14,290 nucleotides of DNA, taken from the NCBI GenBank assembly GCA_902782895.1, contig CACZPA010000093.1:1-14290 (forward strand). The letters are read 5' to 3'. Below, one piece after another: positions 7,119-13,991 of the stretch. Origin of the DNA: an uncultured Eubacteriales bacterium. GTDB lineage: Bacteria > Bacillota > Clostridia > Lachnospirales > Bianqueaceae. The notes under the pieces are model-generated. The model was given only the letters and a program-made list of their open reading frames with translations. It had not been told where the DNA came from and made no database searches. The position numbers were made by a program, and so were the translations under genes. Every line of letters begins with the position of its first letter. Positions within the stretch are counted from its first letter, which is position 1.

Positions 7119-7619
7119 ATGAAAACGATTTATCTGGCGGGCGGATGCTTCTGGGGGACGGAGCGGGTTTTCAAGGCTCTGCACGGCGTAATTGAGACGA
7201 CTGTCGGCTACGCGAACGGACACACGGCGAATCCGACCTATCAGGATGTGTGTACGGACACCACGGGGCATCGCGAGACGGTCAAAGTCGATTACGATCC
7301 GGAGCAGATCTCGCTTACGACGATCCTGAAGGCGTATTTTCTGGTCATCGATCCGGAGGTCAAGGATCAGCAGGGACACGACATCGGGACACAGTACCAG
7401 ACGGGCATCTATTACACGGATGAGGCGGATCTGCCCGCGATTCACGCGATGTATGACGCGGAGCAGGCAAAACACGACAGATTCTATGTAGAGCTCACGC
7501 CGCTTGCTGTTTTCTACGACGCGGAGGAGTATCATCAGGATTATCTCGACAAGAATCCGACCGGTTACTGCCATATCACGCCGATCCAGCTGGACGAAGT
7601 GAAAAAGCTGCAGCAATAA
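7119..7619 (+). CDS. msrA: Peptide-methionine (S)-S-oxide reductase
   Basis: MsrA reduces the S-diastereomer of methionine sulfoxide, free or in proteins, and so repairs oxidative damage in the cytoplasm. The 166-residue protein starts almost directly at the active site: GGCFWGTE puts the catalytic Cys at residue 10 and the conserved Glu at 15. Further family motifs are VGYANG (29-34), HDIGTQYQTGIYY (87-99) and EEYHQDYLDKNP (136-147). The protein ends soon after the YHQDY box, so the long C-terminal tail with extra resolving cysteines found in some MsrA proteins is missing; Cys45 and Cys151 are the only other cysteines. There is no fused MsrB domain and no msrB nearby. The gene follows a structured 90-base spacer and is only 12 bases ahead of the SGNH hydrolase, so these two genes are probably one transcript. 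Confidence 0.96.
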   Translation: MKTIYLAGGCFWGTERVFKALHGVIETTVGYANGHTANPTYQDVCTDTTGHRETVKVDYDPEQISLTTILKAYFLVIDPEVKDQQGHDIGTQYQTGIYYTDEADLPAIHAMYDAEQAKHDRFYVELTPLAVFYDAEEYHQDYLDKNPTGYCHITPIQLDEVKKLQQ

Positions 7620-7631
7620 GGAGGTCTTCCC

Positions 7632-8648
7632 ATGTTTTATAAAAACGCGGAGCTTTATAATGTCGCGGAAATCCTTTACAACGACGACGGCAGTATTTCC
7701 TGGATGAGAGTGCCGCAATCCGTATGTTCGGTGATGGAATCCACGCACGGGCAGAAGATGGTCTACAGCGCCACCGGTGTGGAGCTGCGTTTTGTTCTCA
7801 AAGGCGAACAGGCGGTGATCCGGATGAGCGTCAGCGAGGATGATGGAGTATTCCACGTGTTCAGAGGCGGCATTCAGGGCAGCTGGGATGATCATGAGGT
7901 CCATAAACAGGTGGGCCCGGAGCCGCAGGACTTTGTGATCAAGCGGTCCGCGAATCTGGACAGGCTTAAAGTTATGGCAAGACGCAGCGGCCAGGACTGG
8001 GATCCGGAGGTGATCCTGATCATCTTTGACCGAGGCTTTTTTAAGATCCACGATATACTTGGGGACATAGAACCGCCCAGACCTGAACAGTGCCCGCGCA
8101 AAACGCTGCTGGCCTATGGTTCCTCTATTACCCATGGCTCCAATTCCATCGACATGTCGCATTCATGGGTATCGCTCTTGGCGCATAATCTGAACATGGA
8201 CGCGAAGAATATCGGTATGGCAGGCGGCTGCGCCATAGAGCCGGCGATGGCGGATTATATTGCGTCTGAAGGCGAGCAGGGCCGGTGGGATCTGGTCACG
8301 CTGGAGCTTGGCATCAATGTCCTGGCATGGGATGAGGAGAAAATCAACGAACGGGTAACCAATATGATCCGTGAGGTTGCCGGCCGCAACCCGGATAAAC
8401 CGGTTGTCGTCATCTCACCGTTCTATTACTGCGGAGATGATTTCGATGAAGCCGGTCACGGGAAAAAGTGGCGCAGGTGCATCGAACGGATCGTGAAAGA
8501 ACTGAATTATCCGAATGTAACGTATATCAACGGATTGGACATGATCGGAGACATGTCCTTTATGTCAGCAGACGAGGTGCACCCGAATATTTACGGTGTA
8601 GCGCAGATCGCGGAGAGGCTGACATGGCGGATCCGGGAGATTCTGTAA
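7632..8648 (+). CDS. SGNH/GDSL-type hydrolase (probable esterase) with N-terminal beta domain
   Basis: A 338-residue two-domain protein. Residues about 157-338 form an SGNH hydrolase: block I YGSSITHG (162-169) with nucleophile Ser165, a glycine in the block II region (GMAGG, 195-199), block III GIN (227-229), and block V DEVH (314-317) supplying Asp314 and His317. The first ~150 residues look like a beta-sandwich domain such as precedes the SGNH domain in some carbohydrate esterases. Such enzymes usually remove acetyl or other acyl groups from sugars or small esters. There is no signal peptide, so it should act in the cytoplasm on an imported substrate. AAGGAGG overlaps the end of msrA, a sign of co-transcription; a strong terminator follows. 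The fold is well supported; the substrate is not known. Confidence 0.9.
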   Translation: MFYKNAELYNVAEILYNDDGSISWMRVPQSVCSVMESTHGQKMVYSATGVELRFVLKGEQAVIRMSVSEDDGVFHVFRGGIQGSWDDHEVHKQVGPEPQDFVIKRSANLDRLKVMARRSGQDWDPEVILIIFDRGFFKIHDILGDIEPPRPEQCPRKTLLAYGSSITHGSNSIDMSHSWVSLLAHNLNMDAKNIGMAGGCAIEPAMADYIASEGEQGRWDLVTLELGINVLAWDEEKINERVTNMIREVAGRNPDKPVVVISPFYYCGDDFDEAGHGKKWRRCIERIVKELNYPNVTYINGLDMIGDMSFMSADEVHPNIYGVAQIAERLTWRIREIL

Positions 8649-8689
8649 TAAGAATAACAAGAAAAACACAGCAAAAAACAGCAAAAAAG

Positions 8690-8738
8690 ACCTTCTGCAT
8701 TTCAGCTTTCATCTGAAGCTGGCTGCAGAAGGTTTTTT
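8690..8738 (+). terminator. Strong bidirectional intrinsic terminator between the SGNH hydrolase gene and melA
   Basis: ACCTTCTGCA (8690-8699) pairs with TGCAGAAGGT (8724-8733), and the inner arms CAGCTT (8703-8708) and AAGCTG (8716-8721) extend the stem. Six T follow on the plus strand (8733-8738). On the minus strand the stem is followed by C and six T (8688-8683 read in reverse). It therefore serves both convergent genes. Confidence 0.92.
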
Positions 8739-8758
8739 CTTGAGGGCAGATATATTTC

Positions 8759-10081
8759 TCAGCAGTACTCCGGAAGCCAGTCTTTATGGGCTTCCAGCAG
8801 GTCGTCGCAGAGGCTCACGATATCGTCGATCGAAAGCTCGGCGGCGGTATGAGGCTCCATCATGGCAGCCTGATAGACGAGCTCTTTCTTGCGGTTCAGG
8901 GCGGCCTCGATGGTCAGCAGCTGCGGATAGATGTTCGAAGAATTCATCGCGGCAAGCTGTGTGGGCAGGCTGCCGACAGCGGTGGGGGCTATACCGTAGT
9001 TGTCGACCAGACAGGGGACCTCGACACAGGCTTCGCGCGGCAGATTGTCGATCAGACCGGCCTGGTTCGATACATTGCCGCCGATCTTGTAAGGAGCGCC
9101 GGTCACGATGGCTTCCATAATGTGGGACGCGTATTCACGGGAACGCGTATGCTCCACAGAACCGCCGTTCAGGATATTCTCTTTATCCTTCTGCCAGCGC
9201 GCGATCTGATTGACACAGCGGCGCGGATATTCATCCAGAGGGATATTGAACTGCTCGATCAGCTCCGGATAGCGGCTTTTGATATAGAAAGGATTGTATT
9301 CGGCGTTGTGTTCGCTCGATTCCGTACAGTAGTAACCAAGACGGCGGATATAGTCGAAACGCACCATATCCGTATGCTTCCCGGACGCGTTTTTAGCGAG
9401 GGCGCGGCGCTTGATCTCGGGATAGAGATCGTTGCCGTCCTTATCGCGGATATCGAGAAGCCAGGCCATGTGGTTGATTCCGGCGATCAGCTCGCGGCGG
9501 CCCTCCAGACGATCCTCCATATCCAGACTCTTCAGGAGCCTGTCGGAGCAGACCTGCACGCTGTGACAGAGTCCGACGGTTTTGACGCGGGTAAAACGAG
9601 TCATGAAACCGGTCAGAATCGCCATCGGATTCGTATAATTCAGGAACCAGGCGTCAGGGCAGACTGCCTCCATATCCTCCGCGAAATCCGCCATCACCGG
9701 GATCGTGCGAAGTCCGCGCATGATGCCGCCGATGCCGAGCGTATCGGCGATCGTCTGGCGGAGCCCGTATTTCTTCGGAACCTCGAAGTCGATGATCGTG
9801 CAGGGGTCATAACCGCCGACCTGAATCGCGTTGACAACGAAATCCGCCCCGCGAAGGGCTTCGCGCCGGTTCTCAACGCCGAGATGCGTTGTGATTTTCG
9901 CCCGATCCTCATTGATCGTATGGTTCATCGCGCTGATGAGAAGCTCGGACTCCTTCAGCCTCTCACCGTCAATGTCATAGAGCGCGAATTCGCTGTTCTG
10001 CAGCACAGGCGCGCACATACAGTCACCGATGACGTTTTTGACGAAAACGGTGCTGCCCGCACCCATAAAGGTGATTTTCAT
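8759..10081 (-). CDS. melA: Alpha-galactosidase, glycoside hydrolase family 4 (MelA type)
   Basis: A GH4 enzyme of 440 residues, close in length and sequence to E. coli MelA. GH4 enzymes cleave alpha-galactosides such as melibiose by an oxidation/elimination route that needs NAD+ and a divalent metal, usually Mn2+. The N-terminal Rossmann segment KITFMGAGSTVFVKN carries the NAD-binding GAGS (7-10). CHSVQ (172-176) is the GH4 signature of alpha-galactosidases, as opposed to the CNxP or CHEV forms of other subgroups, and with GINHM (201-205) supplies metal-binding Cys172 and His204. Near the end, QAAMMEPHTAAELSIDD and LEAHKDWLP also match MelA. There is no signal peptide, so the substrate must be imported; no transporter or regulator gene is adjacent. 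AGGAGG at 10089-10094 fixes the start. It lies 72 bases downstream of serS with a terminator in the gap. Confidence 0.94.
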   Translation of the reverse strand: MKITFMGAGSTVFVKNVIGDCMCAPVLQNSEFALYDIDGERLKESELLISAMNHTINEDRAKITTHLGVENRREALRGADFVVNAIQVGGYDPCTIIDFEVPKKYGLRQTIADTLGIGGIMRGLRTIPVMADFAEDMEAVCPDAWFLNYTNPMAILTGFMTRFTRVKTVGLCHSVQVCSDRLLKSLDMEDRLEGRRELIAGINHMAWLLDIRDKDGNDLYPEIKRRALAKNASGKHTDMVRFDYIRRLGYYCTESSEHNAEYNPFYIKSRYPELIEQFNIPLDEYPRRCVNQIARWQKDKENILNGGSVEHTRSREYASHIMEAIVTGAPYKIGGNVSNQAGLIDNLPREACVEVPCLVDNYGIAPTAVGSLPTQLAAMNSSNIYPQLLTIEAALNRKKELVYQAAMMEPHTAAELSIDDIVSLCDDLLEAHKDWLPEYC

Positions 10082-10114
10082 AAACAGTCCTCCTTTGTAT
10101 TGGCATTTCTTTGC

Positions 10115-10143
10115 AAAAAAGCAGATCGGTCAGGATCTGCTTT
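10115..10143 (-). terminator. Intrinsic terminator downstream of serS, just ahead of melA
   Basis: AAAGCAGATC (plus positions 10118-10127) and GATCTGCTTT (10134-10143) form a perfect 10-base stem with a 6-base loop. On the minus strand the stem runs into TTTTTT (10120-10115 in reverse). It lies 9 bases after the serS stop and ends 33 bases before the melA start, which leaves almost no room for a separate melA promoter downstream of it. Confidence 0.88.
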
Positions 10144-10152
10144 ATCGGTATC

Positions 10153-11439
10153 TTATTTATTGGGAACCAGAACCTTGGTGCCGCCCATGTACGGCTGCAG
10201 GACTTCCGGAATCCGGACCGTGCCGTCCGCCTGCAGATTGTTCTCAAGGAACGCGATCAGCATGCGCGGAGGAGCGACTACGGTATTGTTCAGCGTATGC
10301 GGCAGATAGGTGCCTTTTTCACCGCGGACGCGGATACGCAGACGGCGGGCCTGCGCGTCGCCCAGATTGGAGCAGCTGCCGACCTCAAAATACTTCTTCT
10401 GACGCGGGCTCCAGGCCTCGACGTCGAGGGACTTGACCTTCAGATCAGCCAGATCGCCGGAACAGCAGGCAAGCGTGCGGACCGGGATATCCATGCTGCG
10501 GAAAAGATCGACCGTATTCTGCCACAGCTTGTCGTACCACATATTGCTGTCTTCGGGCTTGCAGACAACGATCATCTCCTGCTTCTCGAACTGATGGATA
10601 CGGTAGACACCACGCTCTTCCAGACCGTGCGCGCCTTTTTCCTTGCGGAAGCAGGGCGAATAGCTGGTCAGTGTCTGCGGGAGCTTGCTCTCGTCCAGAA
10701 TCTGGTCGATGAAGCGGCCGATCATCGAATGCTCGGAGGTGCCGATCAGGTAGAGATCTTCACCCTCGATCTTGTACATCATCGAATCCATTTCGCTGAA
10801 GCTCATGACACCGTCCACAACAGCGCTGCGGATCATGAAAGGCGGGATGCAGTAGGTGAATCCGCGGTTGATCATGAAGTCTCTCGCATAGGTGATGACA
10901 GCGGAGTGGAGTCTCGCGATGTCGCCGATCAGATAGTAGAAACCGTTACCGGCCACGCGGTGCGCGCTGTCGAGATCGATGCCGCCAAAGCTCTCCATGA
11001 TGTCGGTATGATACGGAATCTCATAATCCGGAACGACCGGCTCGCCAAAGCGCTCAATTTCAACGTTCTCACTGTCATCCTTACCGATCGGAACAGAAGG
11101 ATCGATGATATTGGGGATGATCATCATGATCTTCTTGACCTTCTCGGCAAGCTCGGCCTCCTGCTTCTCGAGCTCAGCGAGTCGGGCTGCATTCTGTGTA
11201 ACCTGCTCCTTGACGGCATTTGCCTCGTCAAACTTCTTCTGGCCCATCAGCATACCGATCTGCTTGCTCAGCTTATTGCGGCTTGCGCGCAGATCGTCGG
11301 CTTCTTTCTGAGCGGCTCTTGCCTGCGCGTCCAGTTCGATGACTTCATCGACCAGAGGCAGCTTGGCATCCTGGAATTTATTCCTTATATTCTGCTTAAC
11401 GACTTCCGGATTCTCCCGGACGAATCTGATATCCAGCAT
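10153..11439 (-). CDS. serS: Seryl-tRNA synthetase
   Basis: A class II aminoacyl-tRNA synthetase that charges tRNA-Ser (and tRNA-Sec where present) with serine. The 428 residues are normal for the bacterial enzyme. Residues about 1-105 form the tRNA-binding arm: MLDIRFVRENPEVV, then a long Lys/Glu/Ala-rich antiparallel coiled coil (about 30-102). The catalytic domain shows TSEH (234-237), motif 2 with CFRKEKGAHG (263-272) and VHQF-like RIHQFEKQE (280-288), SCSNLGDAQARR (355-366), and motif 3 HTLNNTVVAPPR (381-392) followed by the PEVLQPYMGG end (411-420). Motifs 2 and 3 differ from the usual bacterial CFRSEAGSAG and HTLNGSGLAVGR forms and recall archaeal/eukaryotic enzymes. AGGAG at 11449-11453 and a promoter lie just upstream. 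The leader is too short for a T-box riboswitch. Confidence 0.96.
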   Translation of the reverse strand: MLDIRFVRENPEVVKQNIRNKFQDAKLPLVDEVIELDAQARAAQKEADDLRASRNKLSKQIGMLMGQKKFDEANAVKEQVTQNAARLAELEKQEAELAEKVKKIMMIIPNIIDPSVPIGKDDSENVEIERFGEPVVPDYEIPYHTDIMESFGGIDLDSAHRVAGNGFYYLIGDIARLHSAVITYARDFMINRGFTYCIPPFMIRSAVVDGVMSFSEMDSMMYKIEGEDLYLIGTSEHSMIGRFIDQILDESKLPQTLTSYSPCFRKEKGAHGLEERGVYRIHQFEKQEMIVVCKPEDSNMWYDKLWQNTVDLFRSMDIPVRTLACCSGDLADLKVKSLDVEAWSPRQKKYFEVGSCSNLGDAQARRLRIRVRGEKGTYLPHTLNNTVVAPPRMLIAFLENNLQADGTVRIPEVLQPYMGGTKVLVPNK

Positions 11440-11472
11440 CTGTAATCTCTCCTGTATCCATAGTTTTCCGTT

Positions 11473-11501
11473 ATCGTACTCTTATTTTGCGTATTTGTCA
11501 A
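11473..11501 (-). promoter_or_regulatory. Sigma-A-type promoter for serS
   Basis: On the minus strand a consensus TTGACA (plus positions 11496-11501) and TACGAT (11473-11478) are 17 bases apart. The serS ATG follows 33 bases after the -10. Two TATTGGACA repeats lie just upstream of the -35 (plus 11513-11521 and 11524-11532). Confidence 0.75.
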
Positions 11502-11540
11502 GGCAGCATTTATATTGGACATTTATTGGACACATGCTGA

Positions 11541-12200
11541 TATGATAAATATACGTTATATTATCGCTCTCGGTGGGAATCGGAAAACTATGCGACGGTA
11601 ACAGTATACACGACGGATCAGGTGTATTTCTCGGATCCGGAAGGAACGCATTATATCGCGAATTCACGTCCAACGATGAGATTGTCAAGACGACGCTGCT
11701 GGGGCTTGCCGGATTCTCGGAGATCGCGCTGTATCAGATGGAAGAAGTGCATATGCTCCTTGACAGAGAAGATCCGTCAGTGGTAAACTTTACAGCGGTC
11801 ATGGACGATGCCGGAATGATCCATTATGATGATCTTGACCGGACGCTTCGCTTTGGGGAAGCCAAGAGCGATCCCCGTATCGAGTCCTGGCTTAAAACGC
11901 CTTCTTATCCTCCGACGCCCACGGAACCGAGAAGGACGTGGAAGCCTATTGCAAGGATCTGCTTGATATGGGTTATCAGGCAGTAGAGGAAACCTTTGCG
12001 GACGGCAGCACGGCATTCCGGAAGCGGATCTGCACGGTGATGTCGGCTCGCAGAGATCGTTCCTGTTCTTTAATGAAGAACTGACCAAATATGTTGCGTT
12101 TGATCTGATTCCCGGCGAGGATGAAACACAGATTCTGTTCGAGTTTGTTTCAATCAAGCCTGATGAGGCGGATATGCTGCAGAGCATCATACGGCATTAA
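11541..12200 (+). pseudogene. Frameshifted remnant of an unidentified protein gene of about 215 codons
   Basis: No single frame spans this region, but coding-like sequence continues through four frame segments. First segment: ENYATVTVYTTDQVYFSDPE (from 11583). A change near 11655-11670 leads to EIVKTTLLGLAGFSEIALYQ and onward to RIESWL. A change near the AAAA at 11894-11897 leads to GTEKDVEAYCKDLLDMGYQ. A change at about 12004-12045 leads to SFLFFNEELTKYVAFDLIPG and the stop TAA at 12198-12200. Each change equals the loss of one base (or the gain of two). There is no credible start codon for the first segment, which opens after a TGA at 11538-11540, so the 5' end is probably gone too. The acidic, soluble-looking product matches no family I recognise. 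Intact genes on both sides argue against generally poor sequence quality. The longest single frame runs from a GTG at 11573 to 11986 and is probably not a real gene. Confidence 0.75.
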
Positions 12201-12211
12201 GCGTCTGAAAG

Positions 12212-12238
12212 AGCGGGAGTCCGATCTCCCGCTTTTTT
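12212..12238 (+). terminator. Intrinsic terminator after the broken gene
   Basis: AGCGGGAG (12212-12219) and CTCCCGCT (12226-12233) form a perfect 8-base stem with a 6-base loop, followed by six T (12233-12238). It isolates the next gene from upstream transcription. A possible -10, TACAAT, lies at 12245-12250, but no matching -35 is seen. Confidence 0.9.
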
Positions 12239-12288
12239 ATGAAATACAATACATCGCAATCCCCTGACGGATCGGAGGTCTGAACAGA

Positions 12289-13869
12289 ATGGAAAAAGAA
12301 ACAGATAAGAAGGTTGTAAGCGTTCAATTACGGGGCAGAATCGATTCCAATAACGCGGCGGAGACGGAGAACGCGATCCTGGAACAGTTGCAGGAACGTA
12401 ATGCCGAAGCAATTGTACTGGACGCGGCCGGACTCCGGTATATTTCCAGCGCGGGCCTTCGTGTGATCCTGCGGCTAAGGAAGACCTGTACCGATCTTTC
12501 CATCGTCAATGTGAATTCTGAAGTTTACGAGATCCTTGAAATGACCGGCTTCACGGAGATGATGAAGGTGGAAAAGGCTTATCGCGTCGTTTCCGTGGAG
12601 GGCTGTGAGGAGATCGGTCGCGGAGCCAACGGTACGATTTACCGTATCGACCAGGATAATGTCGTAAAGGTGTACAATAACGCGGATGCTCTGGAAGACA
12701 TCCGGCACGAACGGGAAGTTGCCAAGCTGGCTTTGATTCTGGGAATCCCGACAGCGATCTCCTACGATGTTGTACGGGTCGGCAACAGTTACGGATCGGT
12801 TTTTGAACTGCTTAACGCCAGCTCCTTCTCTAAGATTCTGTCAGAAGAGCCGGAGAAACTGGACTGGTGCGTAGAGGAATATGTCAAGCTGCTCAAGAAG
12901 ATACATTCGACGGTTGTGCCGGCGGGGAAGCTTCCGGACATGAAGGAGACAGTACTCTCCTGGGCTTCCTTTATGCAGGATTATCTGCCGGAAGAGGCGG
13001 GGAAAAAGCTGCTTTCTCTTGTGCAGGAGGTTCCGCATGACGATCACATGATTCATGGAGATTACCATACGAAGAATGTGATGCTCCAGAATGACGAGGT
13101 TCTGTTGATTGATATGGATACACTGGCGGTCGGGCATCCGATCTTCGAGCTGGCGTCCATGTTCAATCCGTTTGTGGGTTTCTCGGAGATCAATCATGAC
13201 AGAATCAGGCAGTTCCATGGATTTGATTATGATATGGGACGTGCTTTCTGGCATAAGGTGCTCTCGGCCTATCTGGGAACAACCAATGAGAAAAAGATCC
13301 TGAAAGTGGAGGACAAAGCGCGTGTGATCGGCTATACGCGTCTGATCCGCCGCTCCATCCGCAGAAACGGTCTGGAGACGGAAGAGGGACGTGCGGAGAT
13401 AGCGCACTGGAAGGCTGAGCTTCTGGAGCTGCTGGACTCTGTGGACACGCTGTTGTTCTGTGTGGACGAGCTGGAGATTGAAGCAGATACGGAGAATCTT
13501 CCCGAAGTACAGGCTTTTGTGGAACAGCATCTGGATGAAGTGGACTGTTCGATGAAGGCGCGCATGCAGATCGGTATCGCTGTAGAGGAGATCTTCGTGA
13601 ATATCGCGAAATATGCGTACCAGCCTGATAAGGGGAATGCGGTCGTGCGCGTGGAAGTTTCCGACGAACCGGTCACCGTTACAATTACGTTCCTGGATCA
13701 CGGCATACCTTATGATCCGCTGGCAAAAGCGGATCCGGACATCACCCTTGCCGCGCAGGATCGGGAAATCGGCGGACTTGGGATCTTTATGACCAAGAAA
13801 ACCATGGACGATATCAGCTATGAGTATAAGAACGGTCAGAATATTCTGACCCTGAAGAAGAATCTGTGA
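12289..13869 (+). CDS. STAS domain / APH-like kinase / RsbW-like HATPase fusion regulator
   Basis: A 526-residue soluble protein with three regulatory domains. Residues 1-98 are a STAS (anti-sigma-factor antagonist) domain with LRYISSAGLRVIL (49-61), where Ser53/Ser54 sit at the usual phosphorylation site. Residues about 103-340 are a small-molecule kinase fold of the aminoglycoside-phosphotransferase type (I recall this as TIGR02172-like): glycine loop IGRGANGTIYRI (109-120), Lys127 in VVKVY, catalytic HGDYHTKN (256-263) and metal-binding Asp275 in LIDMDT. Residues about 390-526 are an RsbW/SpoIIAB-like ATPase: N-box VEEIFVNIAKYAY (432-444) with Glu434 and Asn438, DHGIPYDP (470-477), and GGLGIFM (495-501). 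It could be a self-contained partner-switching module, but the kinase substrate and any sigma factor target are unknown. GGAGG lies about 11 bases before the ATG. Confidence 0.92.
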   Translation: MEKETDKKVVSVQLRGRIDSNNAAETENAILEQLQERNAEAIVLDAAGLRYISSAGLRVILRLRKTCTDLSIVNVNSEVYEILEMTGFTEMMKVEKAYRVVSVEGCEEIGRGANGTIYRIDQDNVVKVYNNADALEDIRHEREVAKLALILGIPTAISYDVVRVGNSYGSVFELLNASSFSKILSEEPEKLDWCVEEYVKLLKKIHSTVVPAGKLPDMKETVLSWASFMQDYLPEEAGKKLLSLVQEVPHDDHMIHGDYHTKNVMLQNDEVLLIDMDTLAVGHPIFELASMFNPFVGFSEINHDRIRQFHGFDYDMGRAFWHKVLSAYLGTTNEKKILKVEDKARVIGYTRLIRRSIRRNGLETEEGRAEIAHWKAELLELLDSVDTLLFCVDELEIEADTENLPEVQAFVEQHLDEVDCSMKARMQIGIAVEEIFVNIAKYAYQPDKGNAVVRVEVSDEPVTVTITFLDHGIPYDPLAKADPDITLAAQDREIGGLGIFMTKKTMDDISYEYKNGQNILTLKKNL

Positions 13870-13924
13870 ACCGCCCGACGGCGTATTGAGTCGGAAATAC
13901 GGAATTCTATCGCGGAAAAAATTC

Positions 13925-13952
13925 TTGACAGCGGACAACAATGTGATAAAAT
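13925..13952 (+). promoter_or_regulatory. Near-consensus promoter upstream of the ComB-like gene
   Basis: TTGACA (13925-13930) and TAAAAT (13947-13952) are 16 bases apart, and TGA directly before the -10 makes it an extended -10 promoter. The GTG start follows about 39 bases later. This is the best promoter match seen in the window. Confidence 0.8.
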
Positions 13953-13991
13953 TATGGAGGCTTTGAGAAGAAGCAGAAAGGGGGACATCCG

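Noticed and set aside
7555..7566. NPTG in MsrA as a class B sortase sorting signal
   Set aside because: It belongs to the conserved YHQDYLDKNP box of MsrA, and no hydrophobic tail follows; the protein is cytoplasmic.
6627..8162. Long minus-strand open frame of about 511 codons
   Set aside because: It lies opposite the DegV, MsrA and SGNH genes, whose motifs are unmistakable. Its product is rich in Arg, His and Ile with no recognisable domain, as expected from codon bias on the other strand.
8786..10309. Long plus-strand open frame of about 507 codons
   Set aside because: It is opposite melA and runs through the terminator and the end of serS. It has no family motif, and melA is a clear match.
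10111..11445. Plus-strand open frame of about 444 codons
   Set aside because: It is the antisense shadow of serS, with low-complexity Leu/Asp/Arg composition and no domain.
11440..11475. T-box riboswitch ahead of serS, as seen in many Firmicutes
   Set aside because: The promoter -10 is only about 33 bases from the start codon, too short for a T-box, and no T-box consensus is seen.
11573..11986. A 137-residue plus-strand frame as an intact gene
   Set aside because: Its first ~28 and last ~30 residues lose protein-like character just where neighbouring frames gain it, so it is better read as the middle segment of a frameshifted gene.
13870..13895. CCGAC...GTCGG inverted repeat as a terminator after the STAS fusion gene
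   Set aside because: The stem is only 5 bases and no T-run follows.
12841..13941. Minus-strand open frame of about 366 codons
   Set aside because: It is antisense to the STAS/kinase/HATPase gene, with no motif and no good ribosome binding site noted.
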